NCBI GenBank assembly: GCA_964446385.1
Contig: CAYUOH010000001.1
Location: forward strand, 62,001 to 126,000
DNA from: CAYSRC01 sp964446385
GTDB lineage: Bacteria; Bacillota; Clostridia; Oscillospirales; Ruminococcaceae
Direction of reading: 5' to 3'
Length of the DNA stretch: 64,000 bases
The notes under the pieces are model-generated. The model was not told the origin of the DNA, searched no databases, and saw nothing but the letters and a program-made list of their open reading frames with translations. Shown here piece by piece: positions 51,561 through 60,251 of the stretch. The position numbers and the translations under genes are program-made. Position 1 is the first letter of the stretch. The number at the start of each line of letters is the position of its first letter.

Positions 51561-52544
51561 ATGAAAAGGCTGGTAAAAAAGACAGCGATATTTTTAATAC
51601 CGTTTATTTGTATGTTTACATTGTTTTTTGCATTTGAAACCAGCGATTATTTCGGGTTGCGGGGAAATCCCACATACAATTCCAGACCTATTAGTTCTAT
51701 GCGTCAGGTATTGATGAATCATCCGTCCAGAGTGGTCCTTGGGGATTCAAGAATCGCCAATACAAATACGGATTACGTAAAAGAAATATCAGGTCTGGAT
51801 TATACGATGCTTGGTTTTGGCGGTGCATCGTTGGCTGATTGCATTGATTTGTTCTGGTTTGCTGCAGAAAATACCAATCTTAAAGAAGTAGTTTTCAGCA
51901 TTAATTTCTATTCTGCCTGGGGAGAACAGCATTCAATCAGGATTCCTCCTGTAATTGAACGTGCCACACATGTTTCGGAATATGTACAACATATTAATTA
52001 CTGGATTGAAGCAGGCTTCAGTGCAAAATGTTCTGTAATAAATTTATTTGGTAAAGTACTTAATCATCCTAAATGGATAATATATCCGGAGGATCCTACA
52101 GATTATAATGCTGTCCAGGATATTCCTAAGGAGCGGGGAGTCAAATATCGCAAGAATCTTGAAGATTATGCTGCAATTATCAACAAAAATCTTCCGGATG
52201 TATGGTGTATAACATGCGAAACATACCAGCAGCTTTTTGAAATAGCTGACTACTGTAATGTAAATGACATTCATTTAATCTTTGTATTTCCGCCGGTTCA
52301 GGATTCAATTTATGAACTGGTGATAGAAACTCGAGGATTTGGAGAGGAAATAGACAAGCTTAAATCCAACCTCATGAAAGTTGCGGATGTTTACGATATG
52401 CAGTTTAGAAATGCTTTTTCTGCAGACGAAGATAATTTTTATGACGGATTTCACCTGGCCAGTGCACAAAAGAAAGACCTTGCCCGCTGGATTTTTTCGG
52501 GAGAAACATCAGATTATATCATCCGTTACTACAGGGAGGGATAA
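51561..52544 (+). CDS. SGNH-like (AlgJ/DltD-type) anchored protein partnered with MBOAT copy 2
   Basis: N-terminal membrane helix (about residues 10-28) then an extracellular domain. VVLGDSRIANTN (about 58-69) gives the GDSR nucleophile and NFYDGFHLASAQKKD near the C-terminus gives the DXXH pair, the same arrangement as the protein at 41574-42755, to which it is a distant paralogue. ATG 51561 follows GGGAAAG; the TTG three bases earlier is an alternative. The 327 residues are normal. The MBOAT gene begins 3 bases after its stop. Confidence 0.83.
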   Translation: MKRLVKKTAIFLIPFICMFTLFFAFETSDYFGLRGNPTYNSRPISSMRQVLMNHPSRVVLGDSRIANTNTDYVKEISGLDYTMLGFGGASLADCIDLFWFAAENTNLKEVVFSINFYSAWGEQHSIRIPPVIERATHVSEYVQHINYWIEAGFSAKCSVINLFGKVLNHPKWIIYPEDPTDYNAVQDIPKERGVKYRKNLEDYAAIINKNLPDVWCITCETYQQLFEIADYCNVNDIHLIFVFPPVQDSIYELVIETRGFGEEIDKLKSNLMKVADVYDMQFRNAFSADEDNFYDGFHLASAQKKDLARWIFSGETSDYIIRYYREG

Positions 52545-52547
52545 ATT

Positions 52548-54044
52548 ATGTTGCTCAGTTCTCCCGTTTTTTTACTGTTTCTTTTGATTGTCTCTTTTTT
52601 GTATTTTGTGTTGCCAAAAATATTCCAGAAATGGATTATTCTAAGTGCAAGCATTGCCTTTTATTGTTTTAATGTACCGCAGTATCTACCATTGCTTTTA
52701 TTTACTGTTCTCTGGACTTTCTGGTTTGGAAAAACGATAGCTCGGAAGAATACTATAAGACAACGCAAAATTGTCACGGCAATTGGCGTAGCCGGTATTG
52801 CCGGATTGTTTATTTTTTTTAGAGTTTTCGCAAAATCATTCGGACTATGGTTAAGCAAGTACACGTTGCTGTCATTGTATCTTAGTTCGAACGGGGTATC
52901 ATCCACTATTATCTGGCCTGTTGGAATTAGTTTTTATTCTCTCAGCCTTATCGGATATCTGATTGATATTTGTGATGAGAAGATTCCCTGCGAGATTGAT
53001 TTCTTTTCTTTTGTGAATTATGCGGTCTTCTTCCCGACTATCCTTTCTGGACCGATTAACAAAGCAAGCAAACTCCTTCCGCAGTTTAAAGAGTCACATT
53101 CATGGAGCTACAGCAATACCGTAACAGGACTCAGACGCTTTCTTGTAGGCGCGGTGAAAAAGTTAGTCCTTGCAGACGGAATTTCATTGATAGTTAACGG
53201 AGTTTGGGAAAATCTAAATGATTTTCACGGCTTAAGCTTAATTATTACTATGTTGCTGTATTCCATTCAGCTTTACGGGGATTTTTCAGGTTACAGTGAC
53301 ATGGCGCTTGGTACTGCCCGTATTCTCGGATTTGAGATTGAAGAAAACTTTACAGCTCCGTTCATGGCGCAGAGTTTTTCTGAATTGTGGTCACGCTGGC
53401 ATAATTCACTTTCGGGTTGGCTGAAAACTTATGTTTATTTTCCTCTTGGAGGAAGCAGGAAAGGTTATGCCCGAAAAATATTGAATATTTTTATTGTATT
53501 TTTGGTTAGCGGCCTGTGGCATGGAGCCGGAGCTACGTTTATTGTGTGGGGTCTGTTGACTTCATTAATAAGAGTTGCAGACGAATTGATTCACAGCCGG
53601 AGAAATGCATATACAGAATCAAAAAGTATTATCTCATGGATAAATCGTTTAGGTGTTTTTTTGATTTTCAGTATTTTATTTGTTTACTTCCGTGCTACGA
53701 ACATTAATGATGCTATGATTTTTTTCAAGAATTTGTTCACTAGAGCCTCGTTTGCAACGGTTATAGAGCAAATAAAATGGCTTCCGACCCGAGATATAGC
53801 TGACGGAACGTTTTATAGTGTATTATATTGGGGCGGTTTGGTTTTCGGTATGGTACTTACTGTCTGGTCTGATTTGTTCGTGTATAATAATCCGGGCTGT
53901 CCGGACAGTATGCTTTCACGTGTTAAATCCTCTTCTGCCAGGATGTTTTTATACTGGATTTCTGGTATAATCATTATGTTGTTTTATTTCATTCAATATA
54001 CAAAAAACAGCGGCAGTGTATCGTTTATCTATGCCGGTTTTTAA
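52548..54044 (+). CDS. MBOAT-family O-acyltransferase (AlgI/DltB-like), copy 2
   Basis: Membrane-bound O-acyltransferase of 498 residues with about 11 hydrophobic helices. The family core reads PVGISFYSLSLIGYLIDI, FPTILSGPINKASKLLPQF, YGDFSGYSDMALGTARILG, ELWSRWHNSLSGWLKTYVYFP and the catalytic-His segment LWHGAGATFIVWGLL. It is paralogous to the copy at 40132-41577 but not a recent duplicate, as only the core motifs agree. It is coupled to the SGNH-like gene before it. It is expected to acylate an extracellular polymer; the acceptor is unknown. Confidence 0.93.
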   Translation: MLLSSPVFLLFLLIVSFLYFVLPKIFQKWIILSASIAFYCFNVPQYLPLLLFTVLWTFWFGKTIARKNTIRQRKIVTAIGVAGIAGLFIFFRVFAKSFGLWLSKYTLLSLYLSSNGVSSTIIWPVGISFYSLSLIGYLIDICDEKIPCEIDFFSFVNYAVFFPTILSGPINKASKLLPQFKESHSWSYSNTVTGLRRFLVGAVKKLVLADGISLIVNGVWENLNDFHGLSLIITMLLYSIQLYGDFSGYSDMALGTARILGFEIEENFTAPFMAQSFSELWSRWHNSLSGWLKTYVYFPLGGSRKGYARKILNIFIVFLVSGLWHGAGATFIVWGLLTSLIRVADELIHSRRNAYTESKSIISWINRLGVFLIFSILFVYFRATNINDAMIFFKNLFTRASFATVIEQIKWLPTRDIADGTFYSVLYWGGLVFGMVLTVWSDLFVYNNPGCPDSMLSRVKSSSARMFLYWISGIIIMLFYFIQYTKNSGSVSFIYAGF

Positions 54045-54054
54045 ATAGACATCA

Positions 54055-54131
54055 GCGCTTGTAGCTCAGCTGGATAGAGCGTCAGACTCCGACTCTGAAG
54101 GCCGTGCGTTCGAATCGCATCAAGCGCACCA
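54055..54131 (+). tRNA. tRNA-Arg (CCG)
   Basis: Acceptor GCGCTTG pairs with CAAGCGC, the D-arm is GTAGCTCAGCTGGATAGAGC, and the anticodon stem TCAGA/TCTGA encloses loop CTCCGAC with anticodon CCG (54089-54091). The T-arm has GTGCGTTCGAATCGCAT, and CCA is encoded (54129-54131). It follows the MBOAT gene by 10 bases, so it may be read from that transcript or from a promoter inside the gene. Confidence 0.97.
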
Positions 54132-54133
54132 TC

Positions 54134-54167
54134 AACGGGAATGCGCAGTAAGACATTCCCGTTTTAT
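54134..54167 (+). terminator. terminator of tRNA-Arg
   Basis: AACGGGAATG pairs perfectly with CATTCCCGTT across a 10-base loop and is followed by TTATTTTATT. Confidence 0.9.
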
Positions 54168-54188
54168 TTTATTCTAGAGAAAAGAGAA

Positions 54189-55100
54189 ATGGGTAATATC
54201 TGGCAATATTTGACAGGGCCGTTAATCGGAGCTGTAATAGGATGTTTTACAAATTATCTTGCGGTAATAATGCTTTTCAGACCGCACAATGCAGTGAAAA
54301 TCGGGAATTTCACACTGCCTTTTACACCTGGAATAATTCCCAAAAGACAAGATGATATTTCACGTGCAATAGGTATGGCTGTCGGTAAGAATTTGTTCAC
54401 CGATGATGATTTAAAAAAAATACTTCTTTCTGACAGCGTAATACAGAAGACTTCCGACATGGTTTTCTATGAATTGGGCCTTCAGGAAGGTTTGAGAGAA
54501 AAAGAAGTCCCGACGGTATCCGGACTGGCGGGAAAAGTATTTTGGGATGACAGAATTGAAAATTTAAAAACCGGAATTTCACTATATTTGGCGGATATGC
54601 TTGTTTCAGCGGTACAACAACAGGACATCGGTGAGATGATAATAGAAAAAGGAACCGAGGCAGTGCAGGAAAAGAAATCCTCTATGGGGCTGGCCGGTTT
54701 GTTCATCAAAGAATCATCTGTACGCCAAATAATAGAAAAAATATACGCAGGACTGGTCGATCATCTGAACAGAGACGGACGGAAGATTCTTGTTCCCTTA
54801 TTAAAAACCCGTATTGATACCATAGCTGAGACACCTGTAAACGAAATAATCAGTGAGGAAAACTCGCGAAAGCTTCGGGTAGCATTTGATAAAATATACA
54901 ATGAAGCAATAGCGGATTTGATTCTGAAATTCAAAGAAGATTTCGATATTGCCAAAGTAGTGGAGGAAAAAGTCCGAGCTATGAATATAGCTGAGCTTGA
55001 AGAGCTTTGTCTGTCTGTTGTGAAAAAAGAACTGAACTCAATTGTCTGGCTAGGGGCTGTTTTAGGTTTTCTTATAGGTATATTTAATGCATTTTTCTGA
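54189..55100 (+). CDS. DUF445 membrane protein (YheB-like)
   Basis: Member of the DUF445 family (YheB/YjiN-like). The N-terminal helix and loop YLTGPLIGAVIGCFTNYLAV followed by MLFRPH is the family hallmark, then FTPGIIPKRQDDISRAIG. A long amphipathic helical region ends in a second membrane helix at the C-terminus (WLGAVLGFLIGIFNAFF). I start it at ATG 54189 behind AAAAGAG; the ATG at 54141 is within the tRNA terminator. The 303 residues are close to the family's usual size. The function is unknown. Confidence 0.85.
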   Translation: MGNIWQYLTGPLIGAVIGCFTNYLAVIMLFRPHNAVKIGNFTLPFTPGIIPKRQDDISRAIGMAVGKNLFTDDDLKKILLSDSVIQKTSDMVFYELGLQEGLREKEVPTVSGLAGKVFWDDRIENLKTGISLYLADMLVSAVQQQDIGEMIIEKGTEAVQEKKSSMGLAGLFIKESSVRQIIEKIYAGLVDHLNRDGRKILVPLLKTRIDTIAETPVNEIISEENSRKLRVAFDKIYNEAIADLILKFKEDFDIAKVVEEKVRAMNIAELEELCLSVVKKELNSIVWLGAVLGFLIGIFNAFF

Positions 55101-55118
55101 TGTTGAGGGATATAGCTC

Positions 55119-55147
55119 TTGACAAAATGAGTCGTTTTTGTTAACGT
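55119..55147 (+). promoter_or_regulatory. promoter of the rimP-nusA-infB operon
   Basis: TTGACA (55119-55124), a 17-base spacer and TAACGT (55142-55147), which keeps the TA...T of a -10 box. It is followed by a leader of about 70 bases that contains a hairpin. Confidence 0.65.
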
Positions 55148-55174
55148 TAGTGAGTATTGAATGTTTATGCTTGC

Positions 55175-55200
55175 AAAAGAGTGGGTAACCCCGCTCTTTT
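55175..55200 (+). promoter_or_regulatory. leader hairpin (attenuator-like) before rimP
   Basis: AAAAGAGTGGG pairs with CCCGCTCTTTT (one G-U pair) around a 4-base loop, forming an 11-bp terminator-like stem between the promoter and rimP. The T-run is short (TTTT). NusA-encoding operons are known to be autoregulated, so partial termination here is plausible. Confidence 0.5.
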
Positions 55201-55222
55201 ATGTTTAAAAGGGGTTTTTATT

Positions 55223-55690
55223 ATGCCAAAAAAACAGAATGTATCTGATATTGTTTATGAGGCTGTACTTCCCGAGGTTGAAAAATTAGGCCTGCTTCTT
55301 TGGGATGTAGTCTATGTTAAGGAAGGTCCTTCCTGGGTTTTAAGGGTTACTATAGATAAGCCCGGTGGTGTATTTATTGACGATTGTGAGGCACTATCCC
55401 GCGCAATAGATCCGATTATTGATGAACTTGATCCCACTGAAGAAGAATACTGTCTGGAAGTGACTTCACCAGGACTGGGGCGGGTTTTACGAACCGAACG
55501 TCATCTCGATTTCTATATTGGAAAACCTGTTGTAATTAAATTATATAATGCAATTGATGGTTTCAAAGAGCTGGCTGGGTCTCTTGTATCATATACAGGT
55601 TCTGAAATAGTACTTGAAAATGACGGAACCGGAAAAACTGTTTCACGTCAAAACATAGCATCCTTCAAAGCGGACGATGATTATATTTAA
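55223..55690 (+). CDS. rimP: ribosome maturation factor RimP
   Basis: Assists 30S subunit maturation. I start it at ATG 55223, 12 bases after AAAAGGGG; an upstream in-frame ATG (55157) lies ahead of the leader hairpin. The N-terminal domain has GLLLWDVVYVKEGPSWVLRVTID and VFIDDCEALSRAIDP, and LEVTSPGLGRVL marks the linker to the C-terminal SH3-like domain. The 155 residues are normal. It is first in the operon that continues with nusA. Confidence 0.95.
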   Translation: MPKKQNVSDIVYEAVLPEVEKLGLLLWDVVYVKEGPSWVLRVTIDKPGGVFIDDCEALSRAIDPIIDELDPTEEEYCLEVTSPGLGRVLRTERHLDFYIGKPVVIKLYNAIDGFKELAGSLVSYTGSEIVLENDGTGKTVSRQNIASFKADDDYI

Positions 55691-55704
55691 GGAGTATCCA
55701 TCAA

Positions 55705-56766
55705 ATGAGCAGTACCAATAAAACAGAATTATTCGAAGCACTGGAGATGTTGGAAAAAGAACGCAACGTACCGATCGAAAGTCTTATAGAAAAGGTAAAA
55801 AACGCCATACTCGTGGCGGTTAGACGAGATTACGGTTGCGGTGATAACGTAAATGTGGAGATTAATCCTGAAAAAAAGACTTTCAAAGTGTCCATAAGCA
55901 AAGAGGTTGTTGAAGAGGTAGAAAATCCCGGAACACAGATTTCTCTGGAAGAAGCTCTTAATCGCAGATCCAAAGCCAAAATTGGCTCTGTTATAGATAT
56001 TCCTCTCGAAACAAAGGAATTCGGACGCATTTCCGCAACATCCGCAAAGCATGTAATTCGTCAGGGCATTCGCGAAGCCGAGCGCAGCGCGATGTACGAG
56101 GAACTGCAAAGCAGGCAGGGGGAAATTACTGTTGGGACAATTACAAGGGTTAATCCTGTCCGCGGTGCTGTTTTAGTAGAGCTTGGCAACGGTGAAGCAG
56201 TACTGCCTAAGAGTGAACAGGTTCCTTCCGAAATACTTGAAGAAGGACAGAAGGTTCAGGTTTATATTGTTGATGTCAGTGTCAGTGACAAAGGCCCCAG
56301 GGTTCTTATTTCGCGTACGCATCCCGGACTGGTCAAAAGACTTTTTGAGATGGAGGTTCCAGAGATATTCGACGGAATCGTAGAGATTAAGGGTATCGCA
56401 CGCGAGGCGGGGGCAAGAACAAAAATCGCAGTTTACAGCAAGGATGATGATGTTGATCCCAGAGGCGCATGCATAGGTGCAAGAGGTGCCAGAGTGGCAC
56501 ATATCTGCGATGTCCTAAACGGTGAAAAGATAGATGTTGTTTTGTACAGTGAAGATCCTGCGACGTACGTCGCTGAAGCGCTGTCACCTGCAAAGGTAGT
56601 ATCTGTAACTATTACGGATGCCGAAAACAAACAGTGTACCGCATCTGTTCCAGAAGATCAGCTTTCGCTGGCCATAGGAAATAAAGGTCAGAATGTTCGG
56701 CTGGCAGCCAAACTTACCGGATACAAGATTGACATAAGGCCCGAAAGTGGTTATTGGGGCGAATAA
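55705..56766 (+). CDS. nusA: transcription termination/antitermination factor NusA
   Basis: Binds RNA polymerase and RNA to regulate pausing and termination. The N-terminal domain (1-125) is followed by the S1 domain (about 132-200: ITVGTITRVNPVRGAVLVEL), then KH1 with REAGARTKIAVYS and DPRGACIGARGARV and KH2 with SLAIGNKGQNVRLAAKLTG. It ends after KH2 (353 residues) as in Gram-positive bacteria, without the C-terminal AR repeats of E. coli NusA. Confidence 0.97.
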   Translation: MSSTNKTELFEALEMLEKERNVPIESLIEKVKNAILVAVRRDYGCGDNVNVEINPEKKTFKVSISKEVVEEVENPGTQISLEEALNRRSKAKIGSVIDIPLETKEFGRISATSAKHVIRQGIREAERSAMYEELQSRQGEITVGTITRVNPVRGAVLVELGNGEAVLPKSEQVPSEILEEGQKVQVYIVDVSVSDKGPRVLISRTHPGLVKRLFEMEVPEIFDGIVEIKGIAREAGARTKIAVYSKDDDVDPRGACIGARGARVAHICDVLNGEKIDVVLYSEDPATYVAEALSPAKVVSVTITDAENKQCTASVPEDQLSLAIGNKGQNVRLAAKLTGYKIDIRPESGYWGE

Positions 56767-56770
56767 TGTA

Positions 56771-57058
56771 ATGAAAAAACTGCCAGTAAGGATGTGTACA
56801 GCCTGTCGTGAAAATAAATCCAAGAAAGAACTCGTACGTGTAGTTAGAACGCCAGATGGGGAGATCTTGGTTGATATGACCGGTCGGAAATCAGGTCGCG
56901 GGGCGTATATTTGTCCTACTCGGGAATGCTTTATGAAGGCAAAAAAACAAAAAAGCTTCGAGAGAGCATTCAGCTGCTCTGTAGACGAGACAATATACGA
57001 AAGACTATTATCTGAGATAGAAAACATAGCAGAATTGTCGGAGGGGAAAAATAATTAG
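56771..57058 (+). CDS. rnpM: RNase P modulator RnpM (YlxR, DUF448)
   Basis: Small RNA-binding protein of 95 residues. RMCTACRENKSKKELVRVVRT (starting near residue 7) is the YlxR hallmark, with CXXC, and GRGAYICPTRECF follows. Bacillus and Clostridioides homologues bind RNase P RNA and slow its activity. The start at ATG 56771, 4 bases after nusA ends, gives the usual length. Its last codons overlap the ylxQ start by a few bases. Confidence 0.93.
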   Translation: MKKLPVRMCTACRENKSKKELVRVVRTPDGEILVDMTGRKSGRGAYICPTRECFMKAKKQKSFERAFSCSVDETIYERLLSEIENIAELSEGKNN

Positions 57059-57359
57059 TCATACAAACAGTCCGGTTCTTTCAGCGCTTGCTCTTTGCAG
57101 AAAAGCGGGGCAGCTGATAATTGGTTATGAGCTTACTGCAAAAGCAGCGTCACAAAAAAATATTCTTATAGTTTATGCTGTTGATATTTCCGAAAGAACA
57201 TACAGGAACATTCAAAGGCTTGCAGAGAACGGCTCTGCTTTATTATGCCTTAATGAAACAATGGATAATATTGAACAGGCGGTAGGGAATCGGTTCGGTG
57301 TTGCAGGAATCGCAAATTCCGGATTTGTCGGTCTTGTTAAAAGTAAGATAGAGTGTTAA
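57054..57359 (+). CDS. ylxQ: YlxQ, L7Ae/L30e-family RNA-binding protein with ATT start
   Basis: A 101-codon frame without an early ATG, GTG or TTG. Read from ATT 57054 it encodes SPVLSALALCRKAGQLIIGYE, ILIVYAVDISERTYRNI, ENIEQAVGNRFGVAGIAN-type segments and ends GFVGLVKSKIEC. This is the L7Ae/YlxQ fold (compare ILSLLGLAQRAGKLISGE, then AVGK-...-VVAITDKGFAKKL). GGAGGGG lies 7 bases before the ATT; ATA at 57051 is a second possibility. The position between rnpM and infB is exactly that of ylxQ. The whole protein is intact, so the noncanonical start is the odd point. Family members bind kink-turn or related RNA. Confidence 0.88.
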   Translation: MSHTNSPVLSALALCRKAGQLIIGYELTAKAASQKNILIVYAVDISERTYRNIQRLAENGSALLCLNETMDNIEQAVGNRFGVAGIANSGFVGLVKSKIEC

Positions 57360-57374
57360 CAGAGGAGGAGCATT

Positions 57375-59879
57375 ATGCTGGTAAAATATAAGCTTGGTGA
57401 TTTAGCCAAAGATTTAGAACTAACAAACAAGGAGCTGATTGGTGCTTTAGGGCCTTTCGGTACAGATAAAAAGCACACCACAGTTCTGACCGGTGAAGAA
57501 CTTAATTATGTCTTTGATGTTCTTACACGCAGATATACTGTGGATAATTTTGATGCGTATTATGTTGATTCTGCGTCCGGGAAAGAACCGGAAAAGAAAG
57601 CAGAAGAAAAAACTAATAACGAAAAAGCTTCAAACTCCTCCAAAAATATCGATAATGAAAAGAACAACAATCCCAAAGACAATCGGGGGGAAAACTTTAA
57701 AAATCAGATTGCTGGAGCAAAGACAAAGGAAACTTCTGGCTCTGCTAAAGATTCACAAGCACAGAATAATAAACCGAGCAAAAGACCGAATCAGGGAGGG
57801 GCTGCCCAGAGAGCTACGACCCGAATCCGTGCTGACAGACCCGAAAAGGCTGACAAACCCGTTGAAACCAAGGAAAAGGTCAGCAGAGTGGTGGACACCC
57901 GTGCTTCCGTTGTTGACATCGATAAATACAATGAAAAGTACGAAAATATAGCTCAGTCATCCTCTTCACCGGCTAGCGGAAAGCGTGGAAATCAGCAGCA
58001 ATCCCACAAGAAAAAGATTAATCAGCGTTCTGCGCAAAAAGGCAGACCTCAGTCTGCTAAGCGTGAGACCGAAGCACAGCGTCTGCAAAGGCTTCAGCTT
58101 GAAAAAGCACGAAATGCGCAGCTTAAGATTATGGTTCCCGATCAGATATCTGTCGGAGAACTTGCATCCAGATTAAAGCAGACAGCACCGGCAGTAATCA
58201 AAAAGCTTATGACGTTCGGCATTATGACTTCTATCTCTGAGGATGTTGATTATGATACAGCTGTAATAGTTGCTGAAGAATTCGGAGCAAAAGTTGAACA
58301 CGAGGTCCATGTTTCTATTGAAGAACGTCTGAATATTGCTGAAACAGAGGAAACGCAGGACAATCCCGATGAGATGGTTGCGCGTCCTGCGGTTGTTGTT
58401 GTAATGGGCCATGTCGATCACGGAAAGACATCTCTTCTGGACTATATCAGACATACTAATGTTATTGCCGGTGAAGCAGGGGGAATTACCCAGCATATCG
58501 GTGCGTATCAGGTGAAAGCTGATGATCGTGTAATCACATTCCTGGATACTCCGGGACATGAAGCTTTCACAGCTATGCGTGCCCGCGGTGCTTCAATTAC
58601 GGATATTGCAATTTTGGTTGTAGCGGCAGATGATGGAATAATGCCCCAGACAGTTGAAGCAATCAACCATGCAAAAGCCGCCGGAATTACAATAATTGTA
58701 GCAATTAATAAGATTGATAAACCCGATGCTAATCCCGAAAAAGTAAAACAAGGCCTGACAGAGTATAATCTGGTTCCTGAGGAATGGGGCGGTGACGTAA
58801 TCTGTGTACCGGTGTCAGCTAAAACCGGTCAGGGCGTTGAAACTCTTTTGGAAATGGTTAATCTGGTCAGCGAAGTTAAAGAGTTGAAGGCTAACCCCAA
58901 TCGTATGGCAAAAGGAACTGTTATCGAAGCCAGAATTGATAAAGGACGCGGCCCGATAGCCAGTATTCTTGTACAAAACGGGACACTTCACCCGGGAGAT
59001 GTAATTATCGCCGGCACAGCTGTTGGACGTGTAAGAGCTATGACTGACGATAAAGGTCAGAAGCTTGAATCTGCCGGACCAAGCACTCCGGTAGAAATAA
59101 CGGGACTGGTGGATGTCCCCAATGCCGGTGACACTTTTAACGTTGTTGAAGATGAACGTCTTGCCAGAGAACTGGTAGATCAGCGCCGTGTCGCTCAGAA
59201 AGAGGAACAGTTCAAGTCATACCAGAAAGTTACTCTTGATAATCTGTTCAGCCAGATTGAAGAAGGAGAACGCAAGGAACTTTCCATAATTGTAAAAGCC
59301 GATGTTCAGGGTTCTGCCGAGGCAATCAAACAAAATCTGGAGCAACTCAGCAACGATGAGGTAAGGGTGCATGTAATTCATTCCGCTGTCGGTGGAGTAA
59401 ATGACAGTGATGTTATGCTCGCTGAAGCGTCCGATGCTGTTATAATAGGGTTCAATGTACGTCCCGATCCTATGGCTTCAGATCGCGCTGAACGCAGCGG
59501 TGTTGATATGCATATGTATCGTGTAATTTATGATGCGATTGATGATGTCAAGGGAGCTATGAGCGGTATGCTTGCTCCCAAATATCGTGAGGTTGATCAG
59601 GGACGGGCTGAAGTACGCCTGGTTTACAAGATTTCGTCAGTTGGTACGGTGGCAGGCTGTTATGTCCAAAACGGCGTGGTGAAAAGAAACAGTCTTATCC
59701 GTATTGTACGTGACGGAATAATTATTAATGATGATAAGATAGCTTCTCTGAAGAGAATCAAGGATGATGTAAAAGAAGTTGCTCAGGGTTTCGAATGCGG
59801 TATTACTCTTGAGAAATTTGCCGATTTTAAAGAAGGCGACGTCCTTGAATCTTACATAATGGAAGAATATCGTGATTAG
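57375..59879 (+). CDS. infB: translation initiation factor IF-2
   Basis: GTPase that brings initiator tRNA to the 30S subunit. The N-terminus (1-250) is a lysine-, asparagine- and glutamine-rich disordered region, followed by the IF2-N motif (VGELASRLKQTAPAVIKKLM). The G domain follows with GHVDHGKT (345-352), DTPGHEAF and NKIDKP. Domains II, III and C2 follow (KADVQGSAEAIKQNL, then VRPDPMASDRAERSGVD). The 834 residues are normal. AGAGGAGG precedes the ATG. Confidence 0.98.
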   Translation: MLVKYKLGDLAKDLELTNKELIGALGPFGTDKKHTTVLTGEELNYVFDVLTRRYTVDNFDAYYVDSASGKEPEKKAEEKTNNEKASNSSKNIDNEKNNNPKDNRGENFKNQIAGAKTKETSGSAKDSQAQNNKPSKRPNQGGAAQRATTRIRADRPEKADKPVETKEKVSRVVDTRASVVDIDKYNEKYENIAQSSSSPASGKRGNQQQSHKKKINQRSAQKGRPQSAKRETEAQRLQRLQLEKARNAQLKIMVPDQISVGELASRLKQTAPAVIKKLMTFGIMTSISEDVDYDTAVIVAEEFGAKVEHEVHVSIEERLNIAETEETQDNPDEMVARPAVVVVMGHVDHGKTSLLDYIRHTNVIAGEAGGITQHIGAYQVKADDRVITFLDTPGHEAFTAMRARGASITDIAILVVAADDGIMPQTVEAINHAKAAGITIIVAINKIDKPDANPEKVKQGLTEYNLVPEEWGGDVICVPVSAKTGQGVETLLEMVNLVSEVKELKANPNRMAKGTVIEARIDKGRGPIASILVQNGTLHPGDVIIAGTAVGRVRAMTDDKGQKLESAGPSTPVEITGLVDVPNAGDTFNVVEDERLARELVDQRRVAQKEEQFKSYQKVTLDNLFSQIEEGERKELSIIVKADVQGSAEAIKQNLEQLSNDEVRVHVIHSAVGGVNDSDVMLAEASDAVIIGFNVRPDPMASDRAERSGVDMHMYRVIYDAIDDVKGAMSGMLAPKYREVDQGRAEVRLVYKISSVGTVAGCYVQNGVVKRNSLIRIVRDGIIINDDKIASLKRIKDDVKEVAQGFECGITLEKFADFKEGDVLESYIMEEYRD

Positions 59880-59897
59880 CAAGGAGGGACGATATCT

Positions 59898-60251
59898 ATG
59901 TCCTCACACAGAATAGAACGGCTGAATAAAGATTTTAAAAAAGAGTTAAGTTCTGTAATATCGGGTATGAAAGACCCCAGACTCGATGAATTCCTTTCAG
60001 TAATGCGTGTGGAGGTTACTTCCGACCTTAGCTATGCTAAAGCATATATCAGTTCTATACACGGAGTGGAAGCCGCCCGTGACGCTGTTGGAATTCTGGC
60101 CGGTGCAGAAGGTTACGTTAAAACAGAGATGTCAAAAAGGCTGAAAATCCGTAAAATTCCGGAAATAACATTTATTGCAGACGATTCTGTTGATTACTAC
60201 AATAAGATAAACAGTATTCTGGAGGGTTTTAAAATTGAGCAGGACAGTTGA
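59898..60251 (+). CDS. rbfA: ribosome-binding factor A
   Basis: KH-like 30S maturation and cold-shock factor of 117 residues. SSHRIERLNKDFKKELSSVI opens it, with KDPRLDEFLSVMRVEVTSDLSYAKAYIS-type sequence as the family core, and RKIPEITFIADDSVDYYNKI near the end. It begins 18 bases after infB and overlaps nrnA by 17 bases. AAGGAGG is just ahead of the ATG. Confidence 0.96.
   Translation: MSSHRIERLNKDFKKELSSVISGMKDPRLDEFLSVMRVEVTSDLSYAKAYISSIHGVEAARDAVGILAGAEGYVKTEMSKRLKIRKIPEITFIADDSVDYYNKINSILEGFKIEQDS

Noticed and set aside
52548..54044. MBOAT copy 2 as a recent duplicate of copy 1
   Set aside because: Only core motifs agree; lengths, loops and partner proteins differ, so repeat-driven duplication is not supported.
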